Origin: REEB481 sp964586595
GTDB lineage: Bacteria > Bacteroidota > Bacteroidia > NS11-12g > UBA955
Assembly: GCA_964586595.1 (NCBI GenBank)
Contig: CAZPHB010000005.1
Span: forward strand, 62,001 to 126,000
DNA length: 64,000 nucleotides
Direction: 5' to 3'
Of the stretch, positions 16,431-23,476 are shown piece after piece. Every line of letters begins with the position of its first letter. Position 1 is the stretch's first letter. A program made the translations under genes and the position numbers. The notes below the pieces were generated by a model that was not told the origin of the DNA, did not search any database, and saw only the letters and a list, made by a program, of their open reading frames with translations.

Positions 16431-17639
16431 ATGGCAAAACCGAATCTTTTAACGCGCATGAGCAGTTTATTGCTGCTGAGTATGATGGCACTGTCCTGCC
16501 AAAAGGCCGGGGCAACCACCGGTTTCAATGAATGGATGCGTGATGTGTTTACGCCCCGTGCTGCAGCGCAGGAAGTGGTAAGTGATGGTTTTGCCCTGAA
16601 TGGTCGTTTGCTCAATATGCCCAAACGGCTCGTGGTATTGCAGGAACTGCGGAAGGATGGCTGGAGCCTGATTGATTCGGTGCATACAGATGAAGCAGGA
16701 AACTTCTCATTATCCGGAAATACCAAAGAAGAAGTGTTCTGCATTTTGCAATGGGATTCCAGCAGCTACATCATGCTCGTGGTGAACAACAATACCCAAA
16801 TGCAGCTGGAAATCAGCGGGGTAAATCCATACATCTCCTACAGCATCAGCGGCACAGAAATCCAGCAGAGTATCGAGTTAAAAGAATTTATTGAATTGAG
16901 TGCCGGTTTTGATTACAAATTGTTCGCCATACAGCAGCAGGCTTCAAATCTTTCCGGGTCTGAAGAAGATTATGCTTTGGCCGCAGTGTTGCAAAATCAA
17001 TTTTATGACGTCCTGTCCAAGCGAAAAGAGGCATTCCTGGAATACATGAAATCCAAGCCTAAGAGCCTGGTTCCATATGTGGTATTCACCTACTACCTGA
17101 TTGAAGATTTCTCCTTTGCCATGTTGGAGGCAGCATATACTTCAGTGAATGCGTATAATCCTCAGTCAAAATATACCAAAGAACTCCAGGTGCTGTACAA
17201 TGCAGAGCGACTGTTGGCCGTGGGAAGTCCGGCACCCGATATCATCCAAAACGATCCCAATGGGAATCCTGTTCATCTATCCAGCCTGCGTGGGAAGGTG
17301 GTGCTCATCGATTTCTGGGCCAGCTGGTGCGGTCCATGCAGGCGTGAAAATCCCAATGTGGTGCGGATGTACCGTCGTTTGAAACCCAAGGGACTTGAAA
17401 TTTATGGTGTTTCACTCGATCAGGATCGCAATGCCTGGCTGAATGCCATTGCCCGCGACAGCTTGAGCTGGATTCACGTGAGTGATTTGCGTCAATGGCA
17501 AAATGCTGCCGCCCGCCTGTATAAAGTGAGTGGCATTCCTTATACAGTGCTTCTTGACAGAAAAGGCGTGATCGTGGCAAAAGGATTGCGGGGGCCGGAA
17601 TTGGAAGCCCGTATTGAAGAGCTTTTGGCCAAGCCATAG
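16431..17639 (+). CDS. TlpA-like thiol-disulfide oxidoreductase lipoprotein with DUF4369 N-domain
   Basis: 402 aa from ATG 16431. Signal and lipobox MMALSC (Cys23). Residues about 45-130 match DUF4369 (LNGRLLNMPKRLVVLQE... DEAGNFSLSG), the middle is helical, and residues about 270-402 are a TlpA/ResA thioredoxin fold with CxxC in FWASWCGPCRREN and the cis-Pro segment VSGIPYTVLLD. Acts in the periplasm as a thiol reductase or cytochrome c maturation factor; widespread in Bacteroidota. An upstream in-frame ATG at 16350 lies inside truB and lacks a signal peptide, so it was not used. Confidence 0.92.
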   Translation: MAKPNLLTRMSSLLLLSMMALSCQKAGATTGFNEWMRDVFTPRAAAQEVVSDGFALNGRLLNMPKRLVVLQELRKDGWSLIDSVHTDEAGNFSLSGNTKEEVFCILQWDSSSYIMLVVNNNTQMQLEISGVNPYISYSISGTEIQQSIELKEFIELSAGFDYKLFAIQQQASNLSGSEEDYALAAVLQNQFYDVLSKRKEAFLEYMKSKPKSLVPYVVFTYYLIEDFSFAMLEAAYTSVNAYNPQSKYTKELQVLYNAERLLAVGSPAPDIIQNDPNGNPVHLSSLRGKVVLIDFWASWCGPCRRENPNVVRMYRRLKPKGLEIYGVSLDQDRNAWLNAIARDSLSWIHVSDLRQWQNAAARLYKVSGIPYTVLLDRKGVIVAKGLRGPELEARIEELLAKP

Positions 17640-17745
17640 GATGAGCGCAAACATGCGGATGATGGGCCCAAATTAATGTTGAATTAATAAGCAGACCCTG
17701 ATTCAGTAATAATGCCGTAATAATAGCATCCCTTTTTTGTAATAC

Positions 17746-18429
17746 ATGATAGGCAATACTCCAACAATCCTGGTAGCAGATGACGAACACGACATCCTCG
17801 AGTTTATTCGCTACAATCTGGAAAAGGAGGGCTACGCGGTATTTACAGCCCTGAATGGATCTCAGGCCGTTGAACAGGCCCAGAAAATATTCCCGGATCT
17901 GATTCTGATGGACGTGATGATGCCCGTAATGGATGGCATCGAAGCCTGCAGAATCCTGCGGCAAAATGAGAAAACCCGGGGCAGCCTGATTGTGTTTCTT
18001 ACCGCACGTGCCGAAGAGTTTGTTGAACTGGCCGGTTTTGAGGCCGGTGCTGATGACTTCATCAATAAACCCATTAAGCCAAGGGTGCTCATTTCCCGTA
18101 TTAAAGCCATTTTGCGGCGACAGGATAAAGGCGGATTCATGGACAACATGCGTTTCCCCGATCTGGAAATTGATCGCGAGAAATTCCTGGTAACCTACAA
18201 AGGCAAACCTTTACAGTTTCCCAGAAAAGAGTTTGAACTGTTGTCTTTTTTGGCGTCGAAGCCCGGAAAGGTGTTCAGTCGTGAAGAAATACTGGATCAG
18301 GTTTGGGGTGCTGATGTAGAAGTTGTGGACCGCACCATCGATGTGCATGTGCGGAAAATCAGGGAAAAGCTCGAAGAACGCTACATCTATACCGTAAAAG
18401 GTGTAGGATATAAGTTTGATCCGCTCTGA
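17746..18429 (+). CDS. OmpR/PhoB-family response regulator
   Basis: 227 aa. Receiver domain with acidic pocket DDEHD (residues 12-16), phospho-acceptor Asp56 in LILMDVMMP, Thr in FLTAR and Lys in INKPIKP; winged-helix DNA-binding domain at about 130-227 (FPRKEFELLSFLASKPGKVFS, RTIDVHVRKIREKLEE, YTVKGVGYKF). Regulates transcription on phosphorylation. No histidine kinase gene adjoins it, so it is an orphan here. A T-rich stretch ending TTTTTTG finishes 6 nt before the ATG. Confidence 0.95.
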   Translation: MIGNTPTILVADDEHDILEFIRYNLEKEGYAVFTALNGSQAVEQAQKIFPDLILMDVMMPVMDGIEACRILRQNEKTRGSLIVFLTARAEEFVELAGFEAGADDFINKPIKPRVLISRIKAILRRQDKGGFMDNMRFPDLEIDREKFLVTYKGKPLQFPRKEFELLSFLASKPGKVFSREEILDQVWGADVEVVDRTIDVHVRKIREKLEERYIYTVKGVGYKFDPL

Positions 18430-18443
18430 TCGGCTTAAATTTG
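18415..18443 (+). promoter_or_regulatory. Promoter of mtaB (TTTG-N17-TAAATTTG)
   Basis: -33 TTTG at 18415-18418, 17-nt spacer, -7 TAAATTTG at 18436-18443, ending 8 nt before the ATG at 18452. The whole promoter overlaps the end and stop codon of the response regulator gene. Confidence 0.55.
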
Positions 18444-18451
18444 TGCCTGTT

Positions 18452-19774
18452 ATGGCACATCGCGTGGCCTTCTATACCCTGGGTTGCAAACTCAATTTTG
18501 CCGAAACCAGTACCATTGGGCGACAGCTTGTGGATGCCGGTTTGCAAAAGGCCGAATTCACCGAAGGAGCCGATTTATACGTAATCAATACCTGCAGTGT
18601 CACCGATCAGGCTGATAAAAAATGCCGAAAGGTGGTGCAGGAAGCGCTTAGATACAATCCCGAAGCCTACATCGTCATCGTGGGCTGCTATGCGCAGCTG
18701 AAGCCGCAGGAAATTGCTGAGATTCCCGGAGTGGACATGGTGCTTGGCGCAGCGGAAAAGTTCAACATTACCCAACACCTCAGCAGCCTGGTGAAAGAAC
18801 CTAAAACACGCATTCATCAGGCAAATGTGAAAGAGGTTTATGATTTCATTCCGGCATTTTCCAAAGGAGACCGAACCAGAACATTCCTGAAAATCCAGGA
18901 TGGATGTGATTATTTCTGCTCATTTTGCACCATCCCGCTCGCGCGTGGCAAAAGCCGCAGCGCAAATGTTGCAGATACCGTTCGGTTTGTGCAGGAAGCC
19001 GCAAATGCCGGGGCGCGGGAAATCATCCTTAGCGGTGTGAACCTCGGCGATTTTGGTGTGAACCACAACAGCAGTTTCTTCGATTTGATGTGCGCCCTGG
19101 AGCAGGAAGTTGAGGTAGATCGTTTCCGCATTTCTAGCATCGAGCCCAATTTGCTGGAAGACCGAATCATCGACTTTGTGGCCACATCTGAAAAGTTCGT
19201 TCCCCACTTCCATATTCCGCTGCAAAGCGGAAATGATGATCTGCTGCATCGGATGCGCAGACGATACGACCGGAATTTGTACACAGACCGGATCATGCGC
19301 ATCAAGAAACTTATGCCCCACGCCTGCATTGGCGTTGATGTAATTGTGGGTTTCCCCGGGGAAGATCAGGATGTCTTCCTGGATACCTATCAGTACTTAA
19401 ACGAACTGCCTGTTTCTTACCTGCATGTATTCCCATACAGCGAACGGGTAAATACAACAGCGTACAAAATGAAGGATGTAGTTCCGAAGAAACTCAGGAT
19501 GCAACGTTCGGAAATGCTTAGAATTCTGAGTGAAAAAAAGAGGCATGCTTTTTATGAAGCGCATGTTGGTACCATACGGTCGGTTTTATTTGAATCCGAA
19601 GAAAAAAATGGCTTTATGGAAGGCTTTACGGATAACTATATCAAAGTACGGGTTCCTTATGATCCGCTGCTGATCAATGAGGTAACCTCGGTTGAATTGG
19701 GCCGGCCAACAGCCGAAGGAGCCCTTGAAGGTTTTCCCATGCCCGATGTAGCTTTGTTGAAACCGCATCACTAA
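18452..19774 (+). CDS. mtaB: tRNA t6A37 methylthiotransferase MtaB
   Basis: 440-aa radical-SAM methylthiotransferase converting t6A37 to ms2t6A37 in tRNA. The N-terminal UPF0004 domain carries the auxiliary [4Fe-4S] cysteines (YTLGCKLN, NTCSVTDQAD, VVGCYAQ); the radical SAM cluster motif is CDYFCSFC in DGCDYFCSFCTIPLARG; a C-terminal TRAM-like segment follows. The start at 18452 (MAHRVAFYTLGCKLN) agrees with the family and the TAAATTTG box; the upstream in-frame ATG overlaps that promoter. Confidence 0.95.
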   Translation: MAHRVAFYTLGCKLNFAETSTIGRQLVDAGLQKAEFTEGADLYVINTCSVTDQADKKCRKVVQEALRYNPEAYIVIVGCYAQLKPQEIAEIPGVDMVLGAAEKFNITQHLSSLVKEPKTRIHQANVKEVYDFIPAFSKGDRTRTFLKIQDGCDYFCSFCTIPLARGKSRSANVADTVRFVQEAANAGAREIILSGVNLGDFGVNHNSSFFDLMCALEQEVEVDRFRISSIEPNLLEDRIIDFVATSEKFVPHFHIPLQSGNDDLLHRMRRRYDRNLYTDRIMRIKKLMPHACIGVDVIVGFPGEDQDVFLDTYQYLNELPVSYLHVFPYSERVNTTAYKMKDVVPKKLRMQRSEMLRILSEKKRHAFYEAHVGTIRSVLFESEEKNGFMEGFTDNYIKVRVPYDPLLINEVTSVELGRPTAEGALEGFPMPDVALLKPHH

Positions 19775-19789
19775 ACAAGAAAACAGGAT

Positions 19790-20944
19790 ATGTACGCCAC
19801 CTTATATGATTTAATCTTCGACCTCACCGGCCTGAGGCTCCCGTTCCTCCAGATTGTCAATACCTTCGGACTGTTGGTAGCGCTTTCGGTAGCTGCCGCT
19901 TATCAGGTGTTTTCCGCAGAATTTAAACGCCGTCATCAGCTGCAGCAATTCCCTGCGTTCTCCTTGCTGAGCATCGTCGGGAAACCTTTCAGCACCGCTG
20001 ATTACTTAAGCAGTGCCATACTCGGATTTATCATGGGCTATAAGTTACTGTACCTCATTATTTGGCCCGAAGCAGCAGGACAAGACCCCGCCGGTTTTTT
20101 ATTTTCCGGGGAAGGTTCCCTGATCTTGGGTTTATTGGTGATGGCATTCGTGCTTTGGCTTAAATTCAGGGAAGACCGTAAACAAAGACTTCCAAAGCCC
20201 GAGGAGCGAATCAGTAAGGTTGGCCCGGAATATTTCATGGGCAATATCGCGGCACTCGCATTGTTGTTTGGTTTCCTGGGCGCCAAACTATTCCATATTA
20301 TGGAGGATTGGTCCAATTTCACGGCAGATCCGATGGGAAGTATTTTCTCTACGGGTGGCTGGACATTTTATGGTGGATTGATTGGCGGTGGGGCAGCCGT
20401 ATTGATTTACACGCACAAGAAAGGCATGAATGTGTTTCGGGTGTTGGATGTTGGCGCACCGGGAATGATGATCGGCTATGCGGTAGGCAGGCTTGGCTGT
20501 CACCTGAGTGGCGATGGCGATTGGGGAATTGTAAATACCACGCCGGCTCCGTCCTGGATGCCGTCCTGGATGTGGTCTTACCATTACCCAAACAACGTAA
20601 TTGATGCAGGAATTCCCATTCCGGGCTGCACGCAGAATCATTGCTTTATGTTGGAAGCGCCCGTGTTCCCAACACCTTTATACGAATTTGCCGCCGGGAT
20701 GCTGCTGTTTGCTGCGCTGTGGATGCTTCGGAAGCGGCCACTCGCCCCCGGCGTATTGTTCAGTGCTTACCTCATCATGGCCGGTGTGGAACGTTGGTTC
20801 ATTGAAACCATTCGCGTTAATACCCAATATCATTTTGCGGGAATGGAGTTTTCACAGGCACAGCTCATTTCCGTAATCCTCGTTGCAGCAGGCGGTGTTG
20901 GTGTGTGGTACCTGTCCCGAAACCGTATGCAGGAAAAGTCATGA
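19790..20944 (+). CDS. lgt: Prolipoprotein diacylglyceryl transferase
   Basis: Transfers diacylglyceryl from phosphatidylglycerol to the lipobox cysteine of prelipoproteins; inner-membrane, seven-TM. At 384 aa it matches the longer Bacteroidota form with an extra N-terminal helix. Signature region GGWTFYGGLIGGGAAVL and GYAVGRLGCHLSGDGDWG (conserved Arg/Gly of the Lgt signature), and VERWFIETIRVN near the end. Fifteen nt after mtaB, presumably the same transcript. Several lipoproteins in this window would be its substrates. Confidence 0.95.
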   Translation: MYATLYDLIFDLTGLRLPFLQIVNTFGLLVALSVAAAYQVFSAEFKRRHQLQQFPAFSLLSIVGKPFSTADYLSSAILGFIMGYKLLYLIIWPEAAGQDPAGFLFSGEGSLILGLLVMAFVLWLKFREDRKQRLPKPEERISKVGPEYFMGNIAALALLFGFLGAKLFHIMEDWSNFTADPMGSIFSTGGWTFYGGLIGGGAAVLIYTHKKGMNVFRVLDVGAPGMMIGYAVGRLGCHLSGDGDWGIVNTTPAPSWMPSWMWSYHYPNNVIDAGIPIPGCTQNHCFMLEAPVFPTPLYEFAAGMLLFAALWMLRKRPLAPGVLFSAYLIMAGVERWFIETIRVNTQYHFAGMEFSQAQLISVILVAAGGVGVWYLSRNRMQEKS

Positions 20945-20969
20945 TGGCATAGGCTTTGAAACAGCTTGG

Positions 20970-21536
20970 ATGATGAGGTTTTTTTGCTGCTTCTTCATGT
21001 TGTTGCCGGCACTGCTCTGTGCACAGGCACAAGATTCTTCAAGGTCCAAAGTGGCATGGGAGCTGGTCAATGGCGACAGCGTAAAGGTGGTAGAATTGGA
21101 AGAAGTGCTGCGCAGGGAACGCTACGATTCCATGGCTCGTGTGAATTATATGCGTCTGGTACGCAACGTGAAACGGGCCATGCCGTATGCCAAAATGGTG
21201 GCCTATCAGATGCAGATGCTTGAAGATCAGCTGGCCCGCATTGAAGGCCGCAAGGAAAGGAAACGTTTCATCAGCCGTGCAGAACAGGTGTTGAAAGAGC
21301 AGTTTGAAGCCAGCATTAAAGACCTTTCCATCAATCAGGGGAAAATCCTGATGAAGCTCATCCACCGTGAAACCGGGCGCAGTACCTGGGAAGTGTTGAA
21401 ATATTATAAAGGAGGCACCTCGGCATTTTTCTGGCAGTCATTTGGTGCTTTCTGGGGACATAACCTCAAAGACGAATGGGATCCGGTGAGTGATTACCAA
21501 ATTGAATTCATCATTCGGAATTATCACCTTGAGTAA
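20970..21536 (+). CDS. DUF4294 domain protein, secreted
   Basis: 188 aa from ATG 20970. Signal peptide MMRFFCCFFMLLPALLCAQ. The mature part carries DUF4294 features: VKVVELEEV, RLVRNVKRAMPYAKMVAYQMQ, LSINQGKILMKLIHRETG and SAFFWQSFGAFWGHNLKDEWDP. Bacteroidota-specific family of unknown function, often near lgt or folate genes; periplasmic. The last 26 nt of the gene overlap, tail to tail, the end of the rhomboid gene on the other strand. Confidence 0.88.
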   Translation: MMRFFCCFFMLLPALLCAQAQDSSRSKVAWELVNGDSVKVVELEEVLRRERYDSMARVNYMRLVRNVKRAMPYAKMVAYQMQMLEDQLARIEGRKERKRFISRAEQVLKEQFEASIKDLSINQGKILMKLIHRETGRSTWEVLKYYKGGTSAFFWQSFGAFWGHNLKDEWDPVSDYQIEFIIRNYHLE

Positions 21537-22179
21537 TGCTGTCTTCCTTCCGAAAATCAAAACGCATGTAGCGGTCTTCGTTGGTATGTTCATCCATTAC
21601 ATCAGCACCATCCTCCTTTGGCGGGTCCTGTGGTATATGTTTGCGCAGGATAACGGCCGTAAGCACGCCTGAGATCAAACCGGATATGTGCCCTTCATAA
21701 GACACCTGTGGATTGGCCGGAAAAAGGCCCCAGATGGCTGAGCCGTAATATATCAGCACGAGCAAGGTGAGCACATGATAGGTTTGATTTCGGCGCAATA
21801 TGGACATGGTTGGAAACCAGGCAATCAGGCCGTACACCAATCCGCTGGCACCAATATGCCACAGCGGCCGGCCAATCATCCACAGCATAAAACCACTAAG
21901 AAGCCAGATGATCAATATTGCACGTGGCAATAATCCGGGTGCAAATAGTCCCAATAAAAAACTCAGGCTAAACAATGAAAGCAAATTGCCCCAAAGATGT
22001 TCCGCCGAAGCGTGAAACAGGGGCATGGTCAGCACGCCACTCAGGGTCTCAGTTGTTCTGGGCAGAATTCCGTAATCCGTAGCCTGTAATTGAAAATGGC
22101 TTTGTGCCAAAGATCCGTTCAAAATAATTACGCACAGCAGGATGCTGTTCAGGAGTGCTTTCCCGGGTTTAAAACTCAT
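21511..22179 (-). CDS. Rhomboid-family intramembrane serine protease
   Basis: 222 aa, six or so TM helices. Catalytic Ser in HIGASGLVYG and catalytic His in EGHISGLISG give the rhomboid dyad; the HLWGNLLSLFSL segment corresponds to the usual H-x-x-x-N motif region. Ends in a hydrophilic charged tail of about 40 residues. ATG at 22179 overlaps the GNAT stop (ATGA); eight residues of a longer frame would lie within the GNAT gene. Substrate unknown. Confidence 0.9.
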   Translation of the reverse strand: MSFKPGKALLNSILLCVIILNGSLAQSHFQLQATDYGILPRTTETLSGVLTMPLFHASAEHLWGNLLSLFSLSFLLGLFAPGLLPRAILIIWLLSGFMLWMIGRPLWHIGASGLVYGLIAWFPTMSILRRNQTYHVLTLLVLIYYGSAIWGLFPANPQVSYEGHISGLISGVLTAVILRKHIPQDPPKEDGADVMDEHTNEDRYMRFDFRKEDSITQGDNSE

Positions 22180-22640
22180 AGCGTGATGGAGCCATTCAGC
22201 CATTCCGGATCCAGGTGACTGCCATATTTGTTGTAGAATTGGATTGCAGGTTCATTCCATGCTAAAACCTGCCAGACAAGTTTGGTACAATGCTGTTCTT
22301 TACCCAAAGCCAAGACATATTCAAACAAAGAAGCACCTATGCCGGACCTTCTGTATTCCGGAGAAACATAGAAGTCTTCCAAATACAAACAGCGACCTTT
22401 CCAGGTACTGTAGCGAAAATACCAAATGGCCATGCCCACAATGTGTCCGTGAACTTCAGCAACGGCACAGCCAAACCAATTTCCATCGCGGCCAAAACCA
22501 TCTGCCAGCATGCGTTCAGGTGTGTTGATCACTTCTTGTGGGGCTCGTTCATATTCGGCAAGTTCAAGGATGAGTTGATACACAGCTTGAACATCATCTG
22601 GTTTTGCCAGACAAATATGCACGGAAGAATGTTGGTTCAT
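22176..22640 (-). CDS. GNAT-family N-acetyltransferase (diamine acetyltransferase-like)
   Basis: 154 aa from the ATG at 22640 (a TTG two codons upstream is possible). GNAT motif A is visible in LYLEDFYVSPEYRRSGIGASLFEYV (acetyl-CoA loop RRSGIG) with motif B WNEPAIQFYNKYG. The arrangement and length resemble spermidine/spermine N1-acetyltransferase (SSAT) relatives. Probably in one transcript with the rhomboid gene (4-nt overlap) and follows the small T9SS gene closely. Confidence 0.88.
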   Translation of the reverse strand: MNQHSSVHICLAKPDDVQAVYQLILELAEYERAPQEVINTPERMLADGFGRDGNWFGCAVAEVHGHIVGMAIWYFRYSTWKGRCLYLEDFYVSPEYRRSGIGASLFEYVLALGKEQHCTKLVWQVLAWNEPAIQFYNKYGSHLDPEWLNGSITL

Positions 22641-22646
22641 GGGCAA

Positions 22647-23012
22647 TCAGCGAAGCACCAGCTTCTGGGTGAAGCTCTGTTCACCCGAGGCCATTTTCAC
22701 GAAATATAGGCCTTTGGATAATTTCAAATCAGCAATTTCAATCCGGATTGAACCCCTGTCAATATCTGACTGATTGATGAGGTGTGTGTACAGCGATTGA
22801 CCAATAACATTAGTCACGCTCAATTGGACCTGACCACCTGCAATATCGGCTTCATGGAATGATACGAGCACATAAGTGCCTGTGACCGGATTCGGGGAAA
22901 TAGAAAAATGAAGCGGCGCATTGTCGTTGTTCCCAACAACCTGCGCAAACACCCCGGATGCCGAGCTGAACATCAGCATCAATGCAAAAAGGTATGTCGC
23001 GATTCGCTTCAT
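22647..23012 (-). CDS. Very short protein: signal peptide plus T9SS type A sorting domain
   Basis: 121 aa. Signal peptide MKRIATYLFALMLMFSSASG with VFAQ cleavage site, a short linker (VVGNNDNAP), then FSISPNPVTG and a complete type A sorting domain (GGQVQLSVTNVIGQSLYTH ... LSKGLYFVKMASGEQSFTQKLVLR). There is essentially no passenger domain. It would be recognised by the T9SS translocon, and might be a free sorting domain, a remnant of a larger protein, or a small surface protein. Confidence 0.85.
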   Translation of the reverse strand: MKRIATYLFALMLMFSSASGVFAQVVGNNDNAPLHFSISPNPVTGTYVLVSFHEADIAGGQVQLSVTNVIGQSLYTHLINQSDIDRGSIRIEIADLKLSKGLYFVKMASGEQSFTQKLVLR

Positions 23013-23021
23013 CGTTTAGTG

Positions 23022-23052
23022 CAAATCTAAATAAAAAAGGACACTTTGCAAG
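23022..23052 (-). promoter_or_regulatory. Promoter of the short T9SS gene (TTG-N19-TAGATTTG)
   Basis: Minus strand: -7 TAGATTTG at 23022-23029, ending 9 nt before the ATG; a CTTG lies 19 nt upstream at 23049-23052, inside the terminator hairpin of the preceding gene. Confidence 0.45.
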
Positions 23053-23063
23053 TGTCCTTTTTT
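23033..23063. terminator. Bidirectional intrinsic terminator
   Basis: Perfect inverted repeat AAAAAAGGACACTT (23033-23046), loop TGC, AAGTGTCCTTTTTT (23050-23063). Terminates the small lipoprotein gene on the minus strand; the T-run is present in both directions. Confidence 0.75.
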
Positions 23064-23083
23064 ATTTAGTTGTTGTCCAACTC

Positions 23084-23293
23084 TTAGTGAGCAGGAGTGG
23101 CAGCAGGAGCAGCAGCAGGTGCAGCAGTGCTGTCTTTCTTGGTAGAATCTTCCTGAGCAGGAGCGGTCTGTGCAGCAGGTGCAGCAGCGCTGTCCTTCTT
23201 GGTGGTGTCGGCGTTAGCTTCGCCAGATTTTCCGTTGCAAGCTGCGAATGCAAATACTGCGATGGCAGCCAGGGTGAAATAAGCTTTTTTCAT
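23084..23293 (-). CDS. Small Ala/Pro/Lys-rich lipoprotein
   Basis: 69 aa. Lipoprotein signal MKKAYFTLAAIAVFAFAACNG (Cys19). The remaining 50 residues are low complexity with two copies of a 20-residue unit (D-T/S-T-K-K-D-S-x-A-A-P-A-A). Such short charged/Ala-Pro lipoproteins are frequent and often highly expressed in Bacteroidota; function unknown. It has its own full promoter upstream and a strong terminator downstream, so it is a monocistronic unit. Confidence 0.8.
   Translation of the reverse strand: MKKAYFTLAAIAVFAFAACNGKSGEANADTTKKDSAAAPAAQTAPAQEDSTKKDSTAAPAAAPAATPAH
23112..23209 (-). repeat. Tandem coding repeat, 60-nt period
   Basis: Two near-identical blocks (23112-23149 and 23172-23209) 60 nt apart, in frame, encoding the K-K-D-S-A/P repeats of the small lipoprotein. 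Differences are mostly third-base or conservative. Confidence 0.7.
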
Positions 23294-23318
23294 CTTGTTT
23301 TTCCTTGTTTGAGTGCTG

Positions 23319-23348
23319 CAAATTTACGAACGGAAAGGATATTTCAAA
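23319..23348 (-). promoter_or_regulatory. Promoter of the small lipoprotein gene (TTTG-N18-TAAATTTG)
   Basis: Minus strand: -33 TTTG (23345-23348), 18-nt spacer, -7 TAAATTTG (23319-23326). Start of transcription predicted about 20 nt before the ATG, with an A/G-rich leader AAGGAAAAACAAG just upstream of the start codon. Confidence 0.6.
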
Positions 23349-23476
23349 TAGTTGCAAAAAAAAATCCTGTTTTCGACAAGAAAATTTTCAAGTGCCTGAA
23401 AATCAAGGGGTTACGAAAATTATCGAGAAAAAAAAGCGCTTGAAAAGCAACTTTCTTCCTCATTTGTTTCGCTTTT

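Noticed and set aside
23112..23209. Possible CRISPR-like or mobile repeat in the 60-nt period
   Set aside because: Only two copies, in frame inside a lipoprotein gene, and the spacing is shared coding sequence; no spacers or cas genes.
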